This document shows positions 29,591 to 38,106 of a stretch of 64,000 bases of DNA, one piece after another. This DNA is from Massilia eburnea. Lineage in GTDB: Bacteria > Pseudomonadota > Gammaproteobacteria > Burkholderiales > Burkholderiaceae_D. The notes under the pieces are model-generated. The model did no database searches, had not been told where the DNA came from, and saw nothing but the letters and a program-made list of their open reading frames with translations. A program made the translations under genes and the position numbers. Position 1 is the first letter of the stretch; the number at the start of each line of letters is the position of its first letter. Where the stretch lies: positions 186,001 through 250,000 of the forward strand of contig NZ_WNKX01000002.1 in NCBI RefSeq assembly GCF_009720745.1, read 5' to 3'.

Positions 29591-30391
29591 ATGAAGACTT
29601 CGCACCGGCTAGCAACGGCAATCGCGGCGGCGTCCTGCGTCGCCGCCAGCTCGCCCGCATGGGCCCAGACGCGCTTCCTGGAGGGCGCGGTTTCATTTGA
29701 CTATATCCGGATGACGGCAACTGCCATCGATCCCGATGGCCCGGCGCCCGGCGTGATGCTGACGCGCGCCCCGCGCGGTTTCCTGCATAACGAGCTTTGC
29801 TTCGTTCCTGACTCCTGCCAGCAGGTGAACTTGTACGACCAGCCGGAGCGTCCGGACAGCTCGACCATGCCGCTTCATTCGTCCATCGGCTACCTTGGCA
29901 GTTCTTCCTCCGTCAGCGTGGCGCCAGACCAAACGTCAGCCACCGCGCATATCGAATTCACCGAAGGCACAAAGCAAAACAAGGGACAGACCGGCGCCGA
30001 CCTGCTCCTGCCCGGCTTCGAGGTACTGCCGAACACCTTCGCCACCTTCAGTGTGCGCCTGCATGGCGGGCTCAGTGCGACCAATCCGGACTTTCCCTAT
30101 TATGGCTCGCTGCTCGCCTTTTCCCAATTCGTGCAGCCGTATGGGTTTGGCGAACCGCAGTTCACCCTTTTCCAGCTGGTTCCGAGACCGATCGCCCAAT
30201 TATTCGACCAACGCATGACCGCCTACGTACGCAACGACACTGAACAGGTCGAGCAAGCCTGGTGGGATTTGCGCTCGGGCTTCGAACTGCAACTGCTGGT
30301 GCCCGAGCCCTCCTCCTGGCTGATGCTGCTGGCCGGACTTGGTGTGCTGGCCGCTAGCGGCAACTTGCGGCGCGGCCTGGCCCGCACATGA
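29591..30391 (+). CDS. PEP-CTERM sorting domain protein of unknown function
   Basis: Exported protein destined for exosortase processing. The 266 residues have a signal peptide ending SPAWAQ (near residue 25), a beta-rich body with a cysteine pair (ELCFVPDSCQQ), and the sorting tail: VPEP, a hydrophobic helix (WLMLLAGLGVLAA) and a terminal Arg cluster (NLRRGLART). No exosortase gene lies in the window. A GGGAGG site precedes the start. A decayed relative is 1.7 kb upstream. The last 192 bases overlap, tail to tail, a minus-strand reading frame. Body function is not recognised. Confidence 0.85.
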   Translation: MKTSHRLATAIAAASCVAASSPAWAQTRFLEGAVSFDYIRMTATAIDPDGPAPGVMLTRAPRGFLHNELCFVPDSCQQVNLYDQPERPDSSTMPLHSSIGYLGSSSSVSVAPDQTSATAHIEFTEGTKQNKGQTGADLLLPGFEVLPNTFATFSVRLHGGLSATNPDFPYYGSLLAFSQFVQPYGFGEPQFTLFQLVPRPIAQLFDQRMTAYVRNDTEQVEQAWWDLRSGFELQLLVPEPSSWLMLLAGLGVLAASGNLRRGLART

Positions 30392-30802
30392 ACCAGCGCA
30401 AGCAATCGCGACCTGCTCCGGCAACCGCAGGTAGCCACGGAACACATCCGGCTGGCTACGTCCCAAGCGGGCCTGCAGGATATGCATCAGGTCCTGGTAG
30501 GCAGCGCTGCCGGGCGCCGGTGCACACGGCAGCGACATGCGATAGACCGGCGCTTCGCCGTGCCCCGCGACAGCCACCGCGCGGTAGGCGCTAACCACCA
30601 CGCCAACCAGCTCCGTTCCCGGACGGATATCGAGCTGCCATGCCACCGTTTCATAGCTGGCCAGCACCAGCAGCACACGCAGACCGCGCTGGTCCAGCAT
30701 GACGCGCACCGGATCGCCCGGCTGGCCGCCCGTGTATCCGGCGATGAGCGCCAACTGCGCGCCATCGGCCAGCGCCGGCGTCAGCAAGCCGCCCGGCAGC
30801 AT
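30200..30802 (-). CDS. Hypothetical protein downstream of creD, C-terminus probably altered
   Basis: The start overlaps the creD stop as TAATG, so it is translationally coupled. Residues 1 to about 135 look like real protein: LRVLLVLASYETVAWQLDI, then PGTELVGVVVSAYRAVAVAG. I recall this pattern (LVLxSYExVxW, then PGTxxxxVxxxxY) from conserved proteins of unknown function, but cannot name a family. From residue 138 on it runs antisense through the PEP-CTERM gene and becomes low-complexity (Gly, Gln, His), which suggests that its true end was lost by a rearrangement at about 30391. No signal peptide was seen. Confidence 0.5.
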   Translation of the reverse strand: MLPGGLLTPALADGAQLALIAGYTGGQPGDPVRVMLDQRGLRVLLVLASYETVAWQLDIRPGTELVGVVVSAYRAVAVAGHGEAPVYRMSLPCAPAPGSAAYQDLMHILQARLGRSQPDVFRGYLRLPEQVAIACAGSCAGQAAPQVAASGQHTKSGQQHQPGGGLGHQQLQFEARAQIPPGLLDLFSVVAYVGGHALVE

Positions 30803-32166
30803 TACGCTGGCTCCGCCGGCACGGTGGCCGGATTATTCAAGTTGTACCAGTCAACCTTGCGCGTGGCGACCATGATTGCAGCCAGCACGGCGAACAAGAG
30901 AATCGCGCCCAGCATCAGGGCATTGTTTTCCGAATTGAGCAAGCCAAACAGGATGCCATACAGGCCGCACAAGGCGCCGCCAAAGCCTGCGCCGCGCTTC
31001 CAGTCATGCATGACGTGCGCCAGGTAGTAGCCGATCAACACGATGCAGGCCGCGCTGGCCGCGATGTAGGAGGCAACGAAGGCATAGTGCTCGGACAGGC
31101 TGACCAGCAACAGGAAGAACAGGGCCAGCGCGAGGCCCACCAGCAGGTATTGCACCGGGTGGATGGGCAGGCGCTTCATCACTTCGAACAGGAAGAAGGC
31201 GGCGAAGGTCAGCGCGACGAACAGCAGGCCGTATTTCGTGGCGCGGTCGGCCATTGAATACACGTTCACGGGTTCGATGAAACTGGCCATGATCGTATCC
31301 AGAGGCCCAAGGCTGGCGTCGCCCTGCCCCGCGGACTGCTCGCGCTGGCGCAGCTGCGCCTGCGCCTCGCTAGCCAGCGACGAGATGCGCCACACCGCCT
31401 GGAAGCCTTTGTCACTCAGGTTATATTGCTCCGGAAGGAAGCGGCCAGTGAATTGCGGATGCGGCCAGGGCGAAGACATCACGAAGCGGTTATTCCGCGC
31501 AAGTGGCACAAACGCCTGGCTGTTCATGCCTGCCAGGTTCAGGTTGAAACTGAACGTTATCGCGCCCGGGGCAGCATCTTCCATTGCGAGCGTGGCGTGC
31601 AAACCCTGACGCGATGAATGCAGTCCAGAACCCTGCTCGAATTCGATACTGCGCGTGCCCCACACCAGGCGCGGAATATCCCGCACGCCGCGCACATCCG
31701 CCACCACCATCGAAATGAAGGGCCGGTCAGGCGTGATCTGTGAACCAGACTCGGTATGCGGCAACTCGCTCATTGTCGGCAGGATGAAATCACCGCTGAT
31801 CTTGTGCGCGCCATTGAACATCAGCACCTGGTGGATGCCGCGGTGGCGCCGTTCCGTGCCAAGGTTCGATTGCACATCAAGCTGGTTGGGGAAGACCAGG
31901 TGGCGCGAGTGCTTACGATAGCGTTTAATCTCTGGCTTGCCGTCCTTGTCTTTCTCTTCGACGGTATACACCTCGTCATACGGCATCACCAGCACAGGCC
32001 CATAGATTTGCTGCTGGCCGACCGAATCGGCGGCAATGCTGCGGGCAGCTTCATCGCGGTAGGCGATGCGTTCGCTGATGGTCGATTGGATCATGGCCAG
32101 CGGTATACCGAGCAGCAGCATCAGTACGCCGACAATGAAGGCTTTGACCAGGAGTCGTTTTTGCAT
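30802..32166 (-). CDS. creD: Inner membrane protein CreD
   Basis: Inner-membrane protein of the Cre regulon; in Escherichia coli it is induced by CreBC and affects colicin tolerance and envelope properties. Biochemical role unknown. The 454 residues have an N-terminal helix (8-25), a long periplasmic domain with a conserved YGPVLVMPY segment, and five to six helices from about residue 300 on. The start at 32166 gives the normal CreD length; the longer upstream reading has no family match. It lies 49 bases after creC. Confidence 0.92.
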   Translation of the reverse strand: MQKRLLVKAFIVGVLMLLLGIPLAMIQSTISERIAYRDEAARSIAADSVGQQQIYGPVLVMPYDEVYTVEEKDKDGKPEIKRYRKHSRHLVFPNQLDVQSNLGTERRHRGIHQVLMFNGAHKISGDFILPTMSELPHTESGSQITPDRPFISMVVADVRGVRDIPRLVWGTRSIEFEQGSGLHSSRQGLHATLAMEDAAPGAITFSFNLNLAGMNSQAFVPLARNNRFVMSSPWPHPQFTGRFLPEQYNLSDKGFQAVWRISSLASEAQAQLRQREQSAGQGDASLGPLDTIMASFIEPVNVYSMADRATKYGLLFVALTFAAFFLFEVMKRLPIHPVQYLLVGLALALFFLLLVSLSEHYAFVASYIAASAACIVLIGYYLAHVMHDWKRGAGFGGALCGLYGILFGLLNSENNALMLGAILLFAVLAAIMVATRKVDWYNLNNPATVPAEPA

Positions 32167-32215
32167 GGTTTGGCGCTTCCTATTGTTATTGAGGTTGCGC
32201 CAGTGTAGTGAGCGA

Positions 32216-33619
32216 TTATGCGTTGTTGATGCGCTCAGTGTGAAGCGGCAGCAGGAGCGTAGCGCGGCAGCCGCCGTCTTCGCCGTTTGCAACCTGCGCG
32301 CTGCCGCCGTGCAGCGCCGCGACCTCGCGCACGAAAGGCAATCCGAGTCCGGTGCTTTTGGCGCCATCGGGGCGCGGCAGGGAATAGAAACGTTCAAACA
32401 GGCGCGCTTTGGCATAGGCTGGGATGCCCGGGCCGGCGTCGCTCACGCTGATTTCGACATGTCCATCGCTGCGGTGCGCGGAGAGACGCACTGTGCTGCC
32501 GGGCGGCGCGAAACCAATAGCGTTATCGAGCAGGTTGCCCAGGGCCTGGCGCAACAAGAGGGCATCGCCCTGCAGCTCCAGCGCCGGCTCGGCATCCATC
32601 TCCAGCGTCAGTTGGCGGGCAGCGAGGCGGGACTGGAAGTCTCCTGCGACGTCTTGCAGCAGGCCGGCTGCATCGAGCGGAATGGCGTCATCGATACGTT
32701 GCTGCTTTTCGACCCGTACCAGCGCCAGGAGCTTGTCGATCAGATCGCGCTGGCGGGCGTTTTGCGCCTGGATGGTGGCGAGGAACTGGCGACGCTGCTC
32801 GGGTGGCATGTCTTCTTCCAGCAGTTCGGCAGCGGCCTGGATGGCGGCGATCGGGCTTTTCAATTCATGCGTCAGCGTGTGCATCAGGGTCTCGACGTAA
32901 TCCTTGCCTTCCAGCTTGGCGCGCATGGCTTCCAGCGCGTGGCCGAGGGTACTGATTTCGCTGCTGCCCAGCTTCGGCATGACGGCTTTGCGTCCATCTT
33001 GCACCGCTTCCACGAAGACCATCAGTTTGTTGACGGTGCTGGCCATGCGCCATGTGATCACAACGCCAATCAATAGCGACAGGCCAAGCAGCAAGGCGCC
33101 CCACTTGAGGATTTTGCGCTGGCTACGCTCAATGAAGCCCTGCACGCTGGAGATTGGCTTGCCGACTGTCAGCACTCCGATGATGCGGTCGCCGTCGCGC
33201 ACCGGCGCTGCCACGTACATCACCAGGCTGCCGTATTCGCCCGGCACGTCGCTCGACATGCGGGCGCCGTATTTTCCGCGCAGCGTGAGGTAGACGTCAT
33301 TCCAGCGCGAGTAGTCCTGGCCGACTGCCTTGCCCTCGGAATCGAAGCGCACAATGCCTTTCCCATCGGTGATAGTGATGCGGTTGCCGGCACTGCGGCT
33401 GGCGGCGGCGATTTTCGTCAGCAGCGTTCGAGCGCTCGCTCCCTCCTTCATATCATCGGCGACGATCTGGGCCAGCAATTGCGCGGTATCGACCATTGCG
33501 GCCTCCAGCGTGGAGCGGGCGCCGGGTTTGACTTCCTGCACAAAGATGTTGAGCAGGAACCAGGCCGCCAGGCCGACGATCAGGAAATAGCCCAGAAGGA
33601 TGCGCAGGCCGATCTTCAT
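32216..33619 (-). CDS. creC: Sensor histidine kinase CreC
   Basis: Membrane sensor kinase for CreB, linked in Escherichia coli to carbon metabolism and cell-wall stress. The 467 residues have a first helix (8-27), a periplasmic Cache-like sensor to about residue 170, a second helix (173-192), HAMP, the H-box THELKSPIAA with H251, and an ATPase domain with N, DAGPGIP and STGLGLPF boxes. It overlaps creB by four bases (ATGA). Gene order with creD secures the name. Confidence 0.92.
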   Translation of the reverse strand: MKIGLRILLGYFLIVGLAAWFLLNIFVQEVKPGARSTLEAAMVDTAQLLAQIVADDMKEGASARTLLTKIAAASRSAGNRITITDGKGIVRFDSEGKAVGQDYSRWNDVYLTLRGKYGARMSSDVPGEYGSLVMYVAAPVRDGDRIIGVLTVGKPISSVQGFIERSQRKILKWGALLLGLSLLIGVVITWRMASTVNKLMVFVEAVQDGRKAVMPKLGSSEISTLGHALEAMRAKLEGKDYVETLMHTLTHELKSPIAAIQAAAELLEEDMPPEQRRQFLATIQAQNARQRDLIDKLLALVRVEKQQRIDDAIPLDAAGLLQDVAGDFQSRLAARQLTLEMDAEPALELQGDALLLRQALGNLLDNAIGFAPPGSTVRLSAHRSDGHVEISVSDAGPGIPAYAKARLFERFYSLPRPDGAKSTGLGLPFVREVAALHGGSAQVANGEDGGCRATLLLPLHTERINNA

Positions 33620-34314
33620 GCGCCAGGCTGCAAGCTGTAACCCATGCCGCGGTGGGTCTGGATAGGGTCGGCGCTGTCGTCGATCGCACGCAGTTTGGCG
33701 CGCAGGGATTTGATGTGGGCGTCCACCGTGCGGTCCAGGGTATCAGGGGCGTCGCACCAGACGCGGTCCATTAGCTGGGCGCGCGAAAGCACATGGCCGG
33801 GGTGTTCGACCAGGGTTTTCAGCAGCAGGTATTCGTAGCGGGTTAAGTCCAGCGCGTGGCCGGCGAAGAGGATGCGGGCTTCCGCGGCGCGCAGCTCGAA
33901 TGTCTTGCCGCTCGCGGCAGCCGGTGCTGCGGCGAGCGGCGCAGGTGCGCCAGCGCGGCGCAGGATCACGCGCACGCGCGCCACCAGCTCGCGCGGCGAA
34001 AACGGCTTGGTCACATAATCGTCGGCGCCGATTTCCAGGCCCACGATGCGGTCGATCTCATCGCTGCGCGCGGTGAGGAAAATCACCGGCGCTTCGGAGA
34101 ACTGCCGCAGGCGGCGGCACACATCGAGGCCGCTGATATCGGGCAGGCCGACATCGAGGATCACCAGCGCCGGCGGCTGATCGCGCGCTGCGGCCAGCGC
34201 CTGCTCGCCCAGCGTTACATGGCGCGGCACAAAGCCCTCCTTGCCGAGAGCGAAAGCGATACTGTCTGCAATCGCCTGCTCGTCTTCGACGATGAGGATG
34301 GTTTTGTCGTTCAT
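33616..34314 (-). CDS. creB: Response regulator CreB
   Basis: OmpR-family DNA-binding regulator of the Cre system. The 232 residues have a receiver domain (EDE near 10-12, phosphoacceptor D54 in VILDVGLPD, threonine in FLTAR, lysine in VTKPF) and a winged-helix domain ending in MGYSLQPGA. It overlaps both the upstream lipoprotein and creC by four bases. In Escherichia coli CreB binds direct TTCAC repeats; I did not find a convincing pair upstream of this operon. Confidence 0.92.
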   Translation of the reverse strand: MNDKTILIVEDEQAIADSIAFALGKEGFVPRHVTLGEQALAAARDQPPALVILDVGLPDISGLDVCRRLRQFSEAPVIFLTARSDEIDRIVGLEIGADDYVTKPFSPRELVARVRVILRRAGAPAPLAAAPAAASGKTFELRAAEARILFAGHALDLTRYEYLLLKTLVEHPGHVLSRAQLMDRVWCDAPDTLDRTVDAHIKSLRAKLRAIDDSADPIQTHRGMGYSLQPGA

Positions 34315-34517
34315 TTCTGCTTATCGTCGTCGGCTGCCTTGTCGGCCGCTTCCTTGGCTTTCTGCTGGCTCTCTTCCATCGCCTTCATGGCATCCTGTGC
34401 CTTGTTGCGCTGGGCGCCCATGGCCTTGATATCCTGCGCAGCCTGGTCGACCGGGGTCTTCTTGCCGCAGGCGCTGGCCAGCAGGGCGAGTACGGCGATA
34501 GCAATCACGCGTTTCAT
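34311..34517 (-). CDS. Small lipoprotein upstream of creB
   Basis: The 68-residue product has a lipoprotein signal peptide with lipobox LASAC (Cys17), then a charged, Ala/Lys/Asp-rich segment predicted to be one long helix or coiled coil. It overlaps creB by four bases and is the first gene of the operon. Escherichia coli has the unrelated creA in this place, so this could be a functional substitute; that is only a positional inference. Confidence 0.75.
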   Translation of the reverse strand: MKRVIAIAVLALLASACGKKTPVDQAAQDIKAMGAQRNKAQDAMKAMEESQQKAKEAADKAADDDKQK

Positions 34518-34532
34518 TCTTGTCTCCGGAAT

Positions 34533-34562
34533 AAAAAAAGGCCGGGCATCGCTGCCCGGCCT
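34533..34562 (-). terminator. Terminator of the TonB receptor gene
   Basis: A perfect 10-bp stem, AGGCCGGGCA/TGCCCGGCCT, with loop TCGC on the plus strand, followed by seven T in the minus direction. It lies 27 bases after the receptor stop and just upstream of the lipoprotein-cre operon. Confidence 0.92.
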
Positions 34563-34588
34563 CTATTATGGCTTATGCCACGTAACGC

Positions 34589-37396
34589 TTAGAACTCGTA
34601 AGTTGCAGCGGCGCCGAAGGTACGCAGGGCTGGGCTGGTGAAGCTGAAGCCATCGCGCCAACGTACTGCCTGCTCCTTGTTGAACAGGTTGTAGACGTAG
34701 GCGCTCAGGGTCAGGTGTTTCACGCCGCGGTAGGTCAGGTTGTAGTCCACGATGACCGGTGGTTTCACCTTGCTGCAGGCATCCATGTTTTCAGCGGTAA
34801 CCTTCTGCTCGACGCAGTAGTTCGGCGAGTCTTCGCTGTTGTTGCTGTAAGCGCTCTTGAACTTGAAGGTCAGGCCCTGATCCCAGGCGCCGACTTTCAG
34901 CGATGGACGCACGTTGACGATCAGGCGCGAGCCGCGGTCCCAGGTACCGAACTGGTTCGGCAGGTACTCGTTGGCGACCACGTCGAACTGCTGGTACTTC
35001 CAGCGATATTCGCCGTCGATCTTGACCGAGTATTCTGCAACGCCGGCGATGCGGCCCTTGTTGAACGCTTCGAAGTCGAAGCCCGAAGTACGGGTCTTGC
35101 CGCTGTTGACGTACGGGTTGTAGACCAGGCCCATGGTACCGACGCCACCGAAGTTCGCGGTGGTATTCGGATTGTACTTCTTGGCCAGGGCGATGAACTC
35201 GTTGTCGGCAGCGGTGTTGTCCACGCGGACCAGTTGGCCCGGGGCCAGCGACGCTTCATTGCGCAGCAGTTCAGGCACGGTACGGGTACCGATTTCGTCC
35301 TTGCGCTCGATGTGGTAGTAGTCGACCGAGAACCAGGTGTTCTTCACTGGCTCGAAGAAGATGCCGGCGGTGAAGGACTTCGAGGTTTCCGGCTTCAGGT
35401 CCGGATTGGAGGTGGTGAAGTTCGGCAGGCTGCCCAGGCAGTCGCTGTTGCGGAAGGCGTTAGCGCGCTGCTTGTCGGCAGGGGTTGCGCCAGGGGCGTT
35501 CTGCACGATGTTGTTCAGCTCAGTCGCGGCCGGGCAACGGCGCAGGTCGACCACGCTGTTCTGCACCGAGCTGCGGCCCAGGCCGTTACCGGTTTCAACG
35601 ATGTTCGGTGCGCGGAAGCCGCCGGTGGCGGTAGTACGCAGGATCAGGCCGTCGAACGGGGTGTACTTCAGGCCCAGCTTAGGCGATACGTGGGCTTCGG
35701 ACTTGTTGGTCTTGTCCAGGCGCGCAGCCGCGGACAGCTCCAGGCCCTTCAGCAGAGGCACCAGGGTTTCGCCGAACACGGCGCCCTGGTAACGCGAATC
35801 GCTCACCTGCAGGCCGAAGATGCCGACCAGGTCACCGCGCAGCACGTTGTCCGAGCTGGCCATTTCGTAGTGTTCCTTGCGCACGTCGGCGCCCACTGCG
35901 AAGCTCATTGGGCCGGCTGGCAGTTGCATCACTTCGCCGGTCAGCAGGCCGTCGATGAAGGTGATTTTTGCCTTACCGGCAGTGGTACGGACCGGGAACA
36001 TGGAGTCCAGCAGGGCTGGATCGTTCTGCTGGCCGAACTTGTAGGTGCCGTTGACGATGGCGTCGGTGTAGCCGACGGCGCTAGGAGCACGGGTAGCCTT
36101 GGTCGCCTTCGAATCCATGTAGCCGACGGCGCTCTTCCAGTCGTAATCGCCCAACGAACCTTCCAGGCGCAGCATGACGCGGTTCTGGTTGGAGTCGGTG
36201 CGGTTGAAGTTGAAGCCGTCGCCGGTATCCAGCAGGCGGGCACGGATTTCAGTCGGGGTGGCGTACGGATTATACGCGTGGCCAACCGGCAGCTTAGGAT
36301 AGGAGAACGGACCTACCATCTTGCCGTCGATCGCGTTGTACCACACGCTGCGGCTGGAGGTGGTGCCGCCGTTCTGGGTCGAGAACGGAGCAACGATGTA
36401 TTCGGTTTGCGCGCCAGCCGAAGTGATTTCGAAGTTGGCGTCGATGTCGCCGGCGATCTTGAAGTGGGTGTTGCTCAGCAATGCCCAGCGGCGGTTGTCA
36501 GTGGTCTGGCCAGCATAAGGCAGGGCGTCCCATTTGCAGGCGCCGTCTTTTGGATCGATGGCGTCAACCGGGCAGCTTGCTGCCGGCTTCAGGACGCCGC
36601 CTACCAGGTAGTTGCCGGCTGGCGAATAGGTGCTCTTGGCATCCCAGGTCGAACGGCCCGGGGTCTGGCGGTGCCAGTCAGGTACCAGGCCCTTGTCGCG
36701 CATGTCGCCGGTGGACCAGCCGTCCGCCTTGCGGCCTTCCACGGCCAGGTAGGTGTTGTAGCCATCTTTCTCAACGTCGCCGAAGCCGAACAGGCCGGAT
36801 ACGGAACGGGTGCGCTGGTCAGCGAAGTGCTGCGCTTGCGCATAGTTGGCCTTCAGCTTGATGCCGGTGTAATCCTTGCGCAGGATGATGTTGACCACGC
36901 CAGCCATGGCGTCGGAACCGTAGGTGGCGGATGCGCCATCCTTCAGCACTTCGATGCGTTCGATCGCGTCAGCCGCAATCGCGTCCAGGTTGGTGAAGTT
37001 TTCTTGTGCGCCGTCGGCCAGGCCGTACTGCGCGATGCGGCGGCCGTTGACCAGGATCAGGGTCGCAGCTTTGCCCAGGTTGCGCAGTTCGATGCCGGAG
37101 GAGCCGGTGGCAAAGCTGCCGGAGCTGGCGGAGGCGGAGCTGATGTTGGTGTCGACGGCGGAGATCTGAGTCAGCACGCCCAGCACCGAGGTCTGGCCGG
37201 TGCGCTCGACGTCAGCATGGGTGAAAGTCTGCAGGGCGCCGGCGTTTTCGCGCGCGCTCTGTTTGATGCTGGAACCGGTGATCTCCACGCGTTGCAGCTT
37301 AGGTGCTTCGGCTTCTTGTGCGAAAGCTGGGGCGGCGAATGCGACTGCCACAGCGGCAGCGATTACGCTCTTATTCAGGTTTGGCTTAGCGTTCAA
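34589..37396 (-). CDS. TonB-dependent outer-membrane receptor
   Basis: Energy-coupled importer in the outer membrane. The 935 residues have a signal peptide (cleavage near AFAQ-E, 27), a TonB-box-like stretch (LQRVEITGSS), a plug domain to about residue 170 (ILVNGRRIAQYG, IERIEVLKDGASATYGSDAMAGVVNII) and a 22-strand barrel ending in Phe. The start codon is TTG at 37396-37394, eight bases after AGGGAG, and gives the family-typical N-terminus. The ligand cannot be told from sequence; peptides, carbohydrates or siderophores are possible. It is monocistronic between terminators. Confidence 0.93.
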   Translation of the reverse strand: MNAKPNLNKSVIAAAVAVAFAAPAFAQEAEAPKLQRVEITGSSIKQSARENAGALQTFTHADVERTGQTSVLGVLTQISAVDTNISSASASSGSFATGSSGIELRNLGKAATLILVNGRRIAQYGLADGAQENFTNLDAIAADAIERIEVLKDGASATYGSDAMAGVVNIILRKDYTGIKLKANYAQAQHFADQRTRSVSGLFGFGDVEKDGYNTYLAVEGRKADGWSTGDMRDKGLVPDWHRQTPGRSTWDAKSTYSPAGNYLVGGVLKPAASCPVDAIDPKDGACKWDALPYAGQTTDNRRWALLSNTHFKIAGDIDANFEITSAGAQTEYIVAPFSTQNGGTTSSRSVWYNAIDGKMVGPFSYPKLPVGHAYNPYATPTEIRARLLDTGDGFNFNRTDSNQNRVMLRLEGSLGDYDWKSAVGYMDSKATKATRAPSAVGYTDAIVNGTYKFGQQNDPALLDSMFPVRTTAGKAKITFIDGLLTGEVMQLPAGPMSFAVGADVRKEHYEMASSDNVLRGDLVGIFGLQVSDSRYQGAVFGETLVPLLKGLELSAAARLDKTNKSEAHVSPKLGLKYTPFDGLILRTTATGGFRAPNIVETGNGLGRSSVQNSVVDLRRCPAATELNNIVQNAPGATPADKQRANAFRNSDCLGSLPNFTTSNPDLKPETSKSFTAGIFFEPVKNTWFSVDYYHIERKDEIGTRTVPELLRNEASLAPGQLVRVDNTAADNEFIALAKKYNPNTTANFGGVGTMGLVYNPYVNSGKTRTSGFDFEAFNKGRIAGVAEYSVKIDGEYRWKYQQFDVVANEYLPNQFGTWDRGSRLIVNVRPSLKVGAWDQGLTFKFKSAYSNNSEDSPNYCVEQKVTAENMDACSKVKPPVIVDYNLTYRGVKHLTLSAYVYNLFNKEQAVRWRDGFSFTSPALRTFGAAATYEF

Positions 37397-37437
37397 CTAT
37401 TTCACTCCCTAATATTTACTTATGAAAAATAAAAGCC

Positions 37438-37456
37438 GTGAATGATAATCGAAAAA
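37438..37456. promoter_or_regulatory. Weak Fur-box-like site upstream of the TonB receptor
   Basis: GTGAATGATAATCGAAAAA matches 12 of 19 positions of the Fur consensus, with a good left half (AATGATAATC) and a poor right half. The surrounding 275 bases are AT-rich and hold the receptor promoter. Iron control is possible but not established. Confidence 0.25.
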
Positions 37457-37575
37457 TTGGGAATGTGGCTAGTTTTACCGAACGTTCAATAATTGTCTTA
37501 AAGTGTCACCAATATGTATTTGCTGTTCATTTGGCAATTTGCCGAATTTAATTTGTTATCAGAAAACAAAATAAG

Positions 37576-37648
37576 AAAGCCCGCATATGCGGGCTCTTTC
37601 GTTTTCACGCCTCGGCGCAAATAAAAAAGCCCGCCGAAGCGGGCTTTT
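37576..37648 (-). terminator. Tandem terminators after rpsJ
   Basis: The first, at 37625-37648, is AAAAGCCCGC/GCGGGCTTTT with a TTCG loop, a textbook intrinsic terminator. The second, at 37576-37598, is AGCCCGC/GCGGGCT with an ATAT loop. Together they isolate the highly transcribed str-rpsJ genes from the TonB receptor. Confidence 0.93.
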
Positions 37649-37671
37649 CTTGTCTTGCGACGAAACCGGGA

Positions 37672-37989
37672 TTACTGCAGTTTGATTTCGACGTCCACGC
37701 CAGCTGGCAGGTCCAGCTTCATCAGGGCGTCAACAGTCTTGTCGGTTGGATCCACGATGTCCATCAGGCGCTGGTGGGTGCGGATTTCGAACTGGTCGCG
37801 CGAAGTCTTGTTCACGTGCGGGGAACGCAGCACGTCGTAACGCTGGATACGGGTTGGCAGAGGAACCGGGCCTTTTACCACAGCGCCGGTGCGCTTGGCG
37901 GTGTCAACGATTTCCAGTGCGGACTGGTCGATCAGCTTGTAGTCGAAAGCCTTCAGGCGGATACGGATCTTTTGGTTTGGAGCGGACAT
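37672..37989 (-). CDS. rpsJ: 30S ribosomal protein S10
   Basis: Small-subunit head protein that also serves, with NusB, in transcription antitermination. The 105 residues include [30 protein letters not shown] and [35 protein letters not shown]. It normally heads the S10 operon, but here it is the last gene after tuf and is cut off from rplC by terminators and a ten-kilobase accessory block. Confidence 0.98.
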   Translation of the reverse strand: MSAPNQKIRIRLKAFDYKLIDQSALEIVDTAKRTGAVVKGPVPLPTRIQRYDVLRSPHVNKTSRDQFEIRTHQRLMDIVDPTDKTVDALMKLDLPAGVDVEIKLQ

Positions 37990-38053
37990 GCTTATTCCTT
38001 AAAAGAACGAACCGGCAACAATATGTTTCCGGCAATGTATGTAAATACTGCGA

Positions 38054-38083
38054 CGGGCCGACATGATAGCACATGCCGGCCCG
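38054..38083 (-). promoter_or_regulatory. Stem-loop with extended -10 box in the tuf-rpsJ gap
   Basis: A 12-bp stem (CGGGCCGACATG with its partner, one G-U pair) spans the gap. On the minus strand its loop contains TGCTATCAT, an extended -10 form, but the -35 is poor. It may be a separate rpsJ promoter or an RNA element; with no T run after it, a terminator is unlikely. Confidence 0.35.
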
Positions 38084-38106
38084 TTTTCGATCAGACTAAA
38101 AAACGA

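Noticed and set aside
34715..37432. 905-codon plus-strand frame opposite the TonB receptor
   Set aside because: It mirrors the receptor gene, has no recognisable motifs, and the receptor on the other strand is complete with signal peptide, plug and barrel.
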